Assembly: GCF_900313035.1 (NCBI RefSeq) | Contig: NZ_OMPS01000001.1 | Coordinates: 219,904-283,903, forward strand | From: Ruegeria sp. EL01 | GTDB lineage: Bacteria; Pseudomonadota; Alphaproteobacteria; Rhodobacterales; Rhodobacteraceae | Direction of reading: 5' to 3' | Length of the DNA stretch: 64,000 nt | Shown: positions 34,627-42,534 of the stretch, piece by piece | Layout of the letters: every line of letters starts with the position of its first letter | Numbering within the stretch: position 1 is the stretch's first letter | Position numbers and translations under genes: made by a program | The notes under the pieces: model-generated | The model's database searches: none | What the model saw: only the letters and a program-made list of their open reading frames with translations | Told to the model about the DNA's origin: nothing

Positions 34627-35790
34627 TTAATAGGCGCGACCGCGCGCGGACACCGGCCAGACGGATTCGACCTTGCCGTTGCGAACACCAACGTACCAAT
34701 CGTGCACGTTTGCGGTTGGGTCGCAGTGTCCCGGTACCAGCTTGAGCTTGTCGTTGACCTTCAGCGCACCGCTCGAATCCATGACGACGCCATGTTCGTC
34801 CGAACATTTGATGTATTCGACATCGTCACGACCAAAGATAACCGGCAGGCCGCTGTCAACCGACTGTGCCTTGAGGCCGGCATCGACGATTGCCTTGTCT
34901 GCCTTGGCATGGCTCATGACGCTGGTCAGAATGAAGAAGGCGTTTTTCCACTCACCCTGGTCGATCCGCTTGCCGTCCTCGTCCAGGATGCGGCCGTAAT
35001 CGGCATCCATGAACGCGTAAGAACCGCATTGCAGTTCGTTGTACACGCCCGAATTGGACTCGAAGTAGTAGGACCCGGTGCCACCGCCCGAGACCAGCTC
35101 GCACTCAATCCCTTCAGCTTTGAGGCCTTCAACGGCGTCTTTTACCATCGCGATGGCTGTATCTAGTTTTTCCTTCCGTGCCTCATAGCTGTCGAGGTGC
35201 TGCATCGCGCCTTGATAGGCTTGGATGCCTGAGAACTTCAGGTTGTCGGCGGCTTCCACCGCTTTGGCGATCTCGATCACGTCCTGCGTCGTTGTCACAC
35301 CGCACCGTCCCGCACCGCAGTCGATTTCGATGAAAACTTCCAGCTGTGTTCCGTGATCGACGGCCGCACCGGAAAGATCCGCGACATTGTCCAGATCATC
35401 TACGCAAACAATGATGCGGCTGCCCAGCTTTGGCAGACTTGCAAGGCGATCGATTTTGGCTGGATCACGCACTTGGTTCGATACCAGAACGTCTTTGATA
35501 CCGCCGCGAACAAAAACCTCGGCTTCGGAGACCTTCTGACAGCAGACACCGACAGCGCCGCCGATTTTCTCCTGCAGCTTGGCCACGTCCACCGACTTGT
35601 GCATCTTCCCGTGCACACGGTGGCGCATACCATGCGCCTTGGCATAATCACCCATCTTCTTGATGTTGCGTTCAAGCGCGTCGAGATCCAGCACCAGGCT
35701 GGGGGTTTGGATATCTGCTTCATCCATTCCGGGCTTGGCCGGAATGTCATAGCCTACTTCGAAATTGTCGAGATTGGTCATATCTTTCAT
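34627..35790 (-). CDS. bhcC: Beta-hydroxyaspartate aldolase
   Basis: The 387-residue PLP enzyme belongs to the fold-type III D-threonine/3-hydroxyaspartate aldolase family. The PLP lysine is K62 in RVHGKMHKS. EIDCGAGRCGV, VSGGGTGSYYF and the metal-site GHCDPTANVHDWY are in place. It condenses glycine and glyoxylate to beta-hydroxyaspartate, the key C-C bond of the cycle. It lies 116 bp upstream of bhcD and 42 bp downstream of bhcB. Confidence 0.95.
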   Translation of the reverse strand: MKDMTNLDNFEVGYDIPAKPGMDEADIQTPSLVLDLDALERNIKKMGDYAKAHGMRHRVHGKMHKSVDVAKLQEKIGGAVGVCCQKVSEAEVFVRGGIKDVLVSNQVRDPAKIDRLASLPKLGSRIIVCVDDLDNVADLSGAAVDHGTQLEVFIEIDCGAGRCGVTTTQDVIEIAKAVEAADNLKFSGIQAYQGAMQHLDSYEARKEKLDTAIAMVKDAVEGLKAEGIECELVSGGGTGSYYFESNSGVYNELQCGSYAFMDADYGRILDEDGKRIDQGEWKNAFFILTSVMSHAKADKAIVDAGLKAQSVDSGLPVIFGRDDVEYIKCSDEHGVVMDSSGALKVNDKLKLVPGHCDPTANVHDWYVGVRNGKVESVWPVSARGRAY

Positions 35791-35832
35791 TTCCGTTTTC
35801 CTATGTCGGGATTGATGTCTGTTGGGTTGCAG

Positions 35833-36786
35833 TCACGCATTCAGCCAAGGCAGCTTGTCCAGATCGACATTGCCCCCGGTTATGATCAGACCGACACGCT
35901 TGCCTTTAAAAGCGTCCGGGTTTTTCAGGACCGTGGCCAGCGGAACGGCCGAGGATGGCTCCATCACGATCCGCAGGTGTTTCCACGTCAACTTCATCGC
36001 ATCGATGATTTCTTGTTCCGAGGCCGTGTAAATCTCGGACACGTGGTTCGACACGAAGTGCCACGTGAGGTCCTTCAGCGGAACCAGCAGTCCGTCGGCA
36101 ATTGTCTTTGGTGCGTCGTCCGCAATGATGTGGCCCGCCTTGAAGCTGCGATAGGCATCGTCGGCCTGCTCTGGTTCTGCAGCGATAATCGCGGTTTCAG
36201 GGGCAAGGTTGGAAAGGGTCAAACAAGTGCCGGACACCATACCGCCGCCACCGATGGGGGCGACGACCGCGTCCAGACCGTCGGTCTGTTCAATGAACTC
36301 ACGCGAACAAGTCCCCTGTCCGGCAATCACGCGCGGATCGTTGTAGGGATGGACGAAATCCCCGCCCGTGGCTGCCTGAACCTCGGCAAAAGTGGCCTCG
36401 CGCGACGAGGTGGAAGGTTCACATTCGGTGATTTTACCGCCGTAGCGACGAACCGTGTCTTTCTTCGCCTGCGGCGCTGTGCGCGGCATGACCACGTTGC
36501 AGGGAATGCCCCGTTTCATCGCCGCATAGGACAGGCACGAGGCGTGATTGCCCGAAGAATGGGTCGCGACGCCTTTTTTCACCTGCTCGTCCCCAAGTCC
36601 GAACACTGCATTGGTGGCACCCCGCACTTTGAAGGCGCCCGGTTCCTGAAAATTCTCACATTTGAAGAACAGCTGCGCCCCGGTCAGCTCGTTCAGATAG
36701 TCCGAGGTGCGGACCGGGGTGCGGCGGACGAAAGGTTTGATCCGATCATGTGCCGCGAGCATGTCCTCATACGTTGGGATGTACAT
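35833..36786 (-). CDS. bhcB: Beta-hydroxyaspartate dehydratase
   Basis: The 317-residue PLP enzyme is of the threonine/serine dehydratase type. The PLP lysine is K53 in GAFKVRGATNA, and the phosphate loop is APIGGGGMVSGT. It removes water from beta-hydroxyaspartate to give iminosuccinate. The ATG at 36786 is preceded by GAAGGA at good spacing; two further ATGs at 36804 and 36801 overlap the bhcA stop (ATGATGA), so translation is coupled whichever is used. Confidence 0.94.
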   Translation of the reverse strand: MYIPTYEDMLAAHDRIKPFVRRTPVRTSDYLNELTGAQLFFKCENFQEPGAFKVRGATNAVFGLGDEQVKKGVATHSSGNHASCLSYAAMKRGIPCNVVMPRTAPQAKKDTVRRYGGKITECEPSTSSREATFAEVQAATGGDFVHPYNDPRVIAGQGTCSREFIEQTDGLDAVVAPIGGGGMVSGTCLTLSNLAPETAIIAAEPEQADDAYRSFKAGHIIADDAPKTIADGLLVPLKDLTWHFVSNHVSEIYTASEQEIIDAMKLTWKHLRIVMEPSSAVPLATVLKNPDAFKGKRVGLIITGGNVDLDKLPWLNA

Positions 36787-36800
36787 GTTACAATCCTTCA

Positions 36801-37991
36801 TCATGCAGCGTTCTTCTGAACTGCCGCTGGATGACCGCGATAATATTCCTGTGCGGCGGCTACACCGGAGCCCAGTTGGATGTTCAGACCTAGATCGGCC
36901 ATGCACATTTCAGCGGTGGCGATCCCAGACAGCGCCATGACGTCAGTCAGGCTGCCAAGGTGTCCGATGCGGAATACCTTGCCGGCGACTTCACCAAGGC
37001 CCACTCCGAACGCAACGCCGTATTTTTCGGCTGCATGGGTGACGATGTCGGTTGCATTGAATCCGTTCGGTGTGCGGATCGCGCTAACGGTATCAGAATA
37101 CACCGACGGGTTGACTGCACAAAGCTCCAGTCCCCAGGCACCTACGGCGGCGCGAACACCCTCGGCAATGCGGTGGTGCCGGGCAAAGACGTTTTCCAGA
37201 CCTTCGTTTTGCAGCATATCACAGGCCTGGTTGAGGCCATTCATCAAGCCAACTGCAGGAGTATAGGGGTAGGCATTGTTGGCGTAGCCCTTCGCCATGT
37301 CATGCACATCAAAGAAGGTGCGGGGCAGGGTACCCGTCTTGGTTGCCTCCATTGCTTTCTGACTAAAGCCGACGATTGCCAGGCCAGCTGTCAGCATAAA
37401 CCCTTTTTGTGAACCCGTAACGGCAACGTCGACGCCCCACTCATCGAAACGGAAATCCATGGACGCGATCGACGAAACGCCATCGACGAACAGCATCGCC
37501 GGGTGTTGGGCCGCATTGAGGGCTTTGCGCACGGCAGCAATATCCGACTTTACGCCTGTTGCCGTTTCATTGTGCGTTGCAAGAATGACCTTGATTTCGT
37601 GGTTTGTGTCGGCGGTGAGAATCTCTTCGTAGCGGTCGGCGGGCAGTCCTTCACCCCACGGAGTTTCGACGATCTCAACATTCAGATCGTGCCGTTGGCA
37701 CATGTCGATCCAGCGGTGGCTGAACATACCATTGCGCGCAGCCAGAACCTTGTCACCGGCGGAGAGGGTGTTGGTCAATGCTGTCTCCCAGCCTCCGGTC
37801 CCGGTCGAAGGGAAGATGAAGACTTCGGCGCTGTCGCTTTTGAGAATTTTTTGCACACCCGCGCGTGCGGGATGCAGGATCTGCCCAAACAGCGGCGAGC
37901 GATGGTCGATCGTGGGCATATCACAGGCCTTGCGCAGGCTTTCCGGGATATTGGTTGGGCCCGGGATGAAAACGGGATTTTGAAAGCTCAT
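36801..37991 (-). CDS. bhcA: L-aspartate:glyoxylate aminotransferase
   Basis: From the ATG at 37991 the protein has 396 residues of the serine-glyoxylate/alanine-glyoxylate aminotransferase class V family. It starts FQNPVFIPGPTNIPESLRKA, has the PLP lysine K196 in TGSQKGFMLT, and RIGHLGSLTDVMALSGIAT at the C-terminal end. It moves the amino group of aspartate to glyoxylate, giving glycine and oxaloacetate, the cycle's net product. It is the first gene of the operon, divergent from bhcR. Confidence 0.95.
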   Translation of the reverse strand: MSFQNPVFIPGPTNIPESLRKACDMPTIDHRSPLFGQILHPARAGVQKILKSDSAEVFIFPSTGTGGWETALTNTLSAGDKVLAARNGMFSHRWIDMCQRHDLNVEIVETPWGEGLPADRYEEILTADTNHEIKVILATHNETATGVKSDIAAVRKALNAAQHPAMLFVDGVSSIASMDFRFDEWGVDVAVTGSQKGFMLTAGLAIVGFSQKAMEATKTGTLPRTFFDVHDMAKGYANNAYPYTPAVGLMNGLNQACDMLQNEGLENVFARHHRIAEGVRAAVGAWGLELCAVNPSVYSDTVSAIRTPNGFNATDIVTHAAEKYGVAFGVGLGEVAGKVFRIGHLGSLTDVMALSGIATAEMCMADLGLNIQLGSGVAAAQEYYRGHPAAVQKNAA

Positions 37992-38050
37992 GGATGGTCT
38001 CCTTCCGTCGTTGACCACACAATAAGATTCAACCTCTTAGCCCGATATTT

Positions 38051-38071
38051 TTTTGAAAATGTCTTTCAAAA
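38051..38071. promoter_or_regulatory. Perfect palindrome in the bhcA-bhcR intergenic region
   Basis: TTTTGAAA-ATGTC-TTTCAAAA is a perfect 8-5-8 palindrome, 60 bp upstream of bhcA and 90 bp upstream of bhcR. It is the best operator candidate for the IclR-type regulator BhcR, known to sense glyoxylate. A weaker palindrome TTCAT-ATG-ATGAA is at 38117-38129. Confidence 0.75.
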
Positions 38072-38160
38072 CTCACGTCATTGAAATTATTGTTTTGTTG
38101 TCAGTGTCTTATATTTTTCATATGATGAATTAGTCTTTCACAAATGAAAAAAGAGTTTTT

Positions 38161-39009
38161 ATGGATTCTCAAGATAATGGTTCTGTATCCCGCCGAAAAG
38201 CTCGTGGAAGACCGCGAGGGTGGGATGACAAGACAGCGCAGAACACGATCAAATCCCTGGATCGGGCGATGGAGGTATTCGAGTATCTGAGCGAGGCGCA
38301 AGGCAAGGCATTGACCACATTGTCCGATGAAATGCACCAGTCCCCGGCCACCGTTTACCGTATCCTCGTGACGTTGGAAGGCAGGGGGCTCGTCGAATTC
38401 GATCACGACGAGCAGGTCTGGCATATCGGTCCCCGCGCGTTCGTAATTGGCTCACGCTTCCTGCGCCGCACCAGTCTCGTGGACCGGGCCAGACCAGTCA
38501 TGCGAAAACTCATGGAAACCACGGGCGAGACGGCCAATCTGGGCGTAGAAAAAGAAGGGTTTGTACTTTTTCTGAGCCAGGTGGAAACGCACGCCAGTAT
38601 CCGTGCGTTCTTTCCGCCTGGATCGCTGTCGCCGATGCATGCATCGGGTATCGGAAAAGCACTGCTGGCTTACATGGACGAAGACAGATTGGACCGGCTG
38701 TTGGCCACCGTGGAATTACAGGCATTCACAGATCGGTCGATTACTAATCCTGAATCGCTGAAAGCGGACCTCGCAACCATCAGAGCCCGGGGTTTCTCAG
38801 TGGACAATGAAGAGAAGAACGCAGGTATGCGATGCATCGCAGCGCCGGTCTTTGACATCAATAGCGAGGCAGTTGCCGGGATTTCGGTGTCCGGACCGAC
38901 CAGCCGTGTCAGTGAAAGTGAGGTTGAACGGCTAAGCCGCCCCGTCATAGAGGCGGCTCATCAGTTGACGCTGGCAATCGGTGGAACGCTTACTCCGCCG
39001 CAGCCCTGA
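38161..39009 (+). CDS. bhcR: IclR family regulator of the beta-hydroxyaspartate cycle
   Basis: The 282-residue regulator has a basic N-terminus (RRKARGRPRG) and the IclR winged helix (KSLDRAMEVFEYLSEAQGKA, then LSDEMHQSPATVYRILVTLE). The effector domain has PPGSLSPMHASGIGKALLAY and AGMRCIAAPVFDINSEAVAG. BhcR regulates bhcABCD in response to glyoxylate in Paracoccus. Divergence from bhcA with a palindrome between supports the same role. Its 3' end overlaps the convergent allE stop by 20 bp. Confidence 0.92.
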   Translation: MDSQDNGSVSRRKARGRPRGWDDKTAQNTIKSLDRAMEVFEYLSEAQGKALTTLSDEMHQSPATVYRILVTLEGRGLVEFDHDEQVWHIGPRAFVIGSRFLRRTSLVDRARPVMRKLMETTGETANLGVEKEGFVLFLSQVETHASIRAFFPPGSLSPMHASGIGKALLAYMDEDRLDRLLATVELQAFTDRSITNPESLKADLATIRARGFSVDNEEKNAGMRCIAAPVFDINSEAVAGISVSGPTSRVSESEVERLSRPVIEAAHQLTLAIGGTLTPPQP

Positions 39010-39859
39010 GGCGACTATGCTGCGGGTAGGCAGCAGGGCCGGGCCGCAGGGCCATGTGCCGATTTACGTCCTTATAAAGCAGGTAACGAAATTTGCCCGG
39101 ACCGCCTGCATAGCAAGCCTGCGGGCAGAACGCGCGTAGCCACATGTAATCGCCAGCCTCTACCTCGACCCAGTCATTGTTCAGCCGGTAGACCGCCTTT
39201 CCTTCCAGAACATAGAGACCGTGCTCCATGACATGGGTTTCAAGAAAGGGGATGACGGCGCCGGGCTCAAACGTCACCACAGTTACATGCATATCGTGGC
39301 GCAAGTCACTTGGGTCGACAAATCGCGTTGTCGCCCATTTTCCATCTGTTCCGGGCATTTTGGTTGGAGCGATGTCGTTTTCGTTTAGGACAAGTATGTC
39401 GGGGGTATCAAGGCCATCTACGGCTTCATAAGCCTTTCGAATCCAATGGAAACGCAGGATTTCATCCCCTTGGTTTCGCAGAGTCCAATCACTTTCTGGA
39501 GGCAGATAGGCGTAGCCTCCCGGTGTCAGTTCATAGGTTCTGCCTTCGGCGGTTACTGTCGCGGCGCCTTCGACCACGAACAAAACACCCTCGGCCTCGG
39601 CATCGATCTCAGGCCGGTCAGAACCACCGCCGGGTTGAACTTCCATGATGTATTGCGAAAAGGTTTCGGCAAAGCCGCTTAAAGGGCGGGAGATCACCCA
39701 TAAACGTGTATCATCCCAAAACGGCAGAAAACTGGTCACAATATCCCGCATCGTTCCCTTCGGGATCACGGCATAAGCGTCGGTAAAAACAGCGCGATCA
39801 GTCAACAGTTGTTCCTGACCAGGATGTCCACCGCTTGGTGCGAAATACTTGGTGCTCAT
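38990..39859 (-). CDS. allE: (S)-ureidoglycine aminohydrolase
   Basis: From the ATG at 39859 the 289-residue protein is a bicupin. It starts STKYFAPSGGHPGQEQLLTD and has the first cupin around GVLFVVEGAATVTAEG and the second with ETHVMEHGLYVLEGKAVYRL and the metal-binding Glu/His/Gln set. AllE converts ureidoglycine to ureidoglycolate and ammonia using Mn. It ends overlapping bhcR tail to tail. Its substrate normally comes from allantoate via AllC, which is not in this window. Confidence 0.94.
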   Translation of the reverse strand: MSTKYFAPSGGHPGQEQLLTDRAVFTDAYAVIPKGTMRDIVTSFLPFWDDTRLWVISRPLSGFAETFSQYIMEVQPGGGSDRPEIDAEAEGVLFVVEGAATVTAEGRTYELTPGGYAYLPPESDWTLRNQGDEILRFHWIRKAYEAVDGLDTPDILVLNENDIAPTKMPGTDGKWATTRFVDPSDLRHDMHVTVVTFEPGAVIPFLETHVMEHGLYVLEGKAVYRLNNDWVEVEAGDYMWLRAFCPQACYAGGPGKFRYLLYKDVNRHMALRPGPAAYPQHSRLRAAAE

Positions 39860-40098
39860 GTATGCTCCTGAAGAAATACTATGCACTCAAAAATATGCGC
39901 CGGGCGGATTGTGTGGACCACCCGCAAAAATACAGCAACTCTATTCGAAAAGTTTTGAAAAATCCGTATCACCGAACGTCTGGAATAAAACGAAGCGTCC
40001 AACCTGCAATCAGACGGTCGACGTCACGCGTGCGCAAGCCGGGACGATTGTGTCGCAATCTTTTGGAACGCGCAGAGTCAGCGGCTTACCGGACACTC

Positions 40099-40333
40099 TT
40101 ATCCTGCGATCTCAGCAAAGACCTGAAAGCCCGAGGTGGCAGCGTTGGAGAACTGCTGTTTCCGGATCATGTTGGCGACCTCAATGCCGTCCGATGTGGC
40201 GGAAGCAGATCTGAACGACTTGAACCCACACATGTGCCGAACACGCCGTTTGATAAACCGATGGTCCTGCTCGATCATGTTGTTTAATATTTGGACCTCG
40301 GTGTCTGCACTTTGGCTGGGCGGCCGAACCGTT
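40099..40333 (-). pseudogene. C-terminal remnant of an IS6-family transposase
   Basis: The minus strand encodes NNMIEQDHRFIKRRV with the catalytic Glu, GIEVANMIRKQQFS, and ends FQVFAEIAG. This is the last third of an IS6 transposase. The upstream end abuts the left terminal repeat of another IS6 copy at 40334. The gap between allE and this fragment (39860-40098) carries no gene. Confidence 0.85.
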
Positions 40334-40646
40334 GGCTCTGTTGCAAACTTTTGGCTGTTGATGAACTTGGGTTTAGCGCGTGAATGGCTTTCGACCCTAA
40401 CTAGTCGAAAGCCAGCTCATGATCTCCTTCAAAGGCGCGCAATATTCGAAGGACGTGATCCTCTTTGCTGTATTCGTCTACGTTCGATACGGCGTTTCAT
40501 ATCGTGACCTGGAAGAGATCATGGTGGAACGCGGCGTATCGGTTGATTGAGCCACGCTGAACCGTTGGGTGACACGAGACTTGGGCGCTATTGCCGACGC
40601 AGCGCGCAGACGCAAAGGACCAATGGTCAAAAGTTTGCAACAGATC
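40334..40646 (+). mobile_element. Internally deleted IS6-family element
   Basis: The left end GGCTCTGTTGCAAACTTTTG is followed by a transposase start at 40419 (ISFKGAQYSKDVILFAVFVY) that matches the intact copy at 314. A TGA replaces the His codon after GVSVD. The coding stretch ends at RRRKGP and runs straight into an inverted end, GATCTGTTGCAAACTTTTGA read inwards. Only about 313 bp remain, so it cannot move by itself but keeps two usable ends. Confidence 0.8.
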
Positions 40647-40768
40647 AGCGCGCGCAATCGGGGTCGAGTGGTCAAATTGCCGGGTACAGGTTGAAAGCCG
40701 TCACATTGCCAATGTTCGCGAATCGGACGCCCAACTAGCTTTCGTCGTGCAACATTAGGAGGATTGGA

Positions 40769-42523
40769 ATGCGCGGCGCGGATATCTTGGTGGAGATGCT
40801 GATTGGTTACGGAGTCGACTCCATCTTCGGCGTGCCCGGTGATACCAATGTTTCGTTCTATGAAGCCCTGCAAGACAAAGAAGAGCGGATCACTCATGTA
40901 ATGGCGCGGGACGAGCGCTCTGCCGGGTTCATGGCCGATGCCTATGGCCGCTTCACGGACCGCCCTGCCGTGGTCGAATGCCCCTCGGGCGCGGGTGCGA
41001 TGTACACGCTGCCACCAATCGCTGAGTCAAACGCCTCCTCCGTGCCTGTAATCGTGCTGACAATCGACATCCCCCTGCCCGGGGAAGGGCGCGGTGTACT
41101 GACTGAGCTGGATTGCGCGCGCCTGTTCGAGCCGGTGACAAAGATGTCCGTGCAAGTGAAATCGGCAGATAAGCTGCCCGAGATCATCCGTCGCGCCTTT
41201 CGCACGGCATGTTCAGGCACGCCCGGCGCGGTGCATCTGCAAATCCCCGAGGACATGTTGCTGGCAGAGATCGACCCTGCAAGCGTATCGCTCCATGTCG
41301 AGGAAGAGTGCAAGACTTTTCCCGCCTTCCCCACCCGACCCGCACCAGGGATGGCCGAAACGCTTTTGGAGCATCTTTCCGCCGCCGAGCGACCGCTCAT
41401 CGTGTCGGGCGGGGGCGTGATCCGGGCCTGTGCCGGGGCGGAGGTGTTGCGTGTGGCCGAACGGCTCAACATCCCGGTATGTAGTTCCATGACCGGTCAG
41501 GGGACAATGCCCGACGATCACCCGCTCTCGATCGGGGTGATCGGTGACAACGGCTTTCACCCCCATGCCAACAGGGCCATGGAAGAGAGCGATTTTGTGC
41601 TGTTCATCGGGTCCAAGATGGGCTCAGTCGTGACGATCGGCTGGACCTTTCCGAAACTCACGCTGAACAAGCGCGTGGCCCAAATCGACATCAATCCCGA
41701 GATCATGGCCAACAATTACGAAAACGTGCTTTCGGTGGTCGGTGACGCAAAGCTTGTCTTGAACGACCTGCACGAGGCAGTCCCGGAAGATTTCGAGGGT
41801 TCAAAATTTACGCCCTGGGTAAGCCATCTCAACACGTTGCGCGCTCGTTTCTGGCAAGAGGCGCAAAGCCTGCTTGATGCGGACACAACACCGCTGCGAC
41901 CCGAACGCGCTGTGCGCTGCTTCAATCAGGCGCTTGAGGCTTCGGGCAAACCAGCGCTGATCTATTCCGACGCGGGCACGCCCACGCCGCATATGACACG
42001 CTTTCTCAAGATTAATGATTCACAAACGCGCTTTGCCATACCACGGGCTTTTGGCGGGCTGGGTTCTGCGCTTCCGGCCACCGTAGGTGCCTGGCGCGCC
42101 GATCCAACGCGCCGCCCCATCGGCATGTTCGGTGATGGTTCTTTTGGAATGGCGGTGGGTGAGCTTGAAACGCTTGTACGGTTGCAGATCCCTGCAATCC
42201 TTCTTTTGTTCAACAACGGCCATTTCGGATGGATCAAGGGGCTTCACCGCCTCAAGGGTCACAATCAGACCTTTGGCGTGGATTTCATGCCTCCACGCGG
42301 GGCCGCCATCGCCGAGGCTTTTGGATTGAAGGGCTGGACCGCGAAAACCGCGGATGAACTGGACGACGCTCTCGGGCAGGCCTTCGCTCACACTCAGGGC
42401 CCCGGCCTCATTGATGTGCATATTGAGTCCATCGCGGTCCGGGTTCCCCCTGTCTATTCGTGGCTGACAAAACGTGGCGAAGATCCTCTCTCGCTCAAGG
42501 CCAAGGATGTGGCGTATCTCTGA
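40769..42523 (+). CDS. ThDP-dependent enzyme, acetolactate-synthase-like
   Basis: The 584-residue protein has the three domains of the POX/ALS family. The PYR domain has the catalytic Glu E49 in VMARDERSAGFMADAYGR, a central nucleotide-type domain follows, and the PP domain has the ThDP/Mg motif GDGSFGMAVGELETL (from residue 455) with the closing FNN. Members decarboxylate 2-oxo acids and may join the product to a second carbonyl. The exact substrate is not clear. It lies 11 bp upstream of the DadA-like gene, suggesting that it acts on the 2-oxo acid made there. Confidence 0.88.
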   Translation: MRGADILVEMLIGYGVDSIFGVPGDTNVSFYEALQDKEERITHVMARDERSAGFMADAYGRFTDRPAVVECPSGAGAMYTLPPIAESNASSVPVIVLTIDIPLPGEGRGVLTELDCARLFEPVTKMSVQVKSADKLPEIIRRAFRTACSGTPGAVHLQIPEDMLLAEIDPASVSLHVEEECKTFPAFPTRPAPGMAETLLEHLSAAERPLIVSGGGVIRACAGAEVLRVAERLNIPVCSSMTGQGTMPDDHPLSIGVIGDNGFHPHANRAMEESDFVLFIGSKMGSVVTIGWTFPKLTLNKRVAQIDINPEIMANNYENVLSVVGDAKLVLNDLHEAVPEDFEGSKFTPWVSHLNTLRARFWQEAQSLLDADTTPLRPERAVRCFNQALEASGKPALIYSDAGTPTPHMTRFLKINDSQTRFAIPRAFGGLGSALPATVGAWRADPTRRPIGMFGDGSFGMAVGELETLVRLQIPAILLLFNNGHFGWIKGLHRLKGHNQTFGVDFMPPRGAAIAEAFGLKGWTAKTADELDDALGQAFAHTQGPGLIDVHIESIAVRVPPVYSWLTKRGEDPLSLKAKDVAYL

Positions 42524-42534
42524 AGTTTGAAGCC

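Noticed and set aside
35353..36819. 488-codon frame opposite bhcC/bhcB
   Set aside because: It is an antisense shadow produced by high GC and the codon phase of the real genes.
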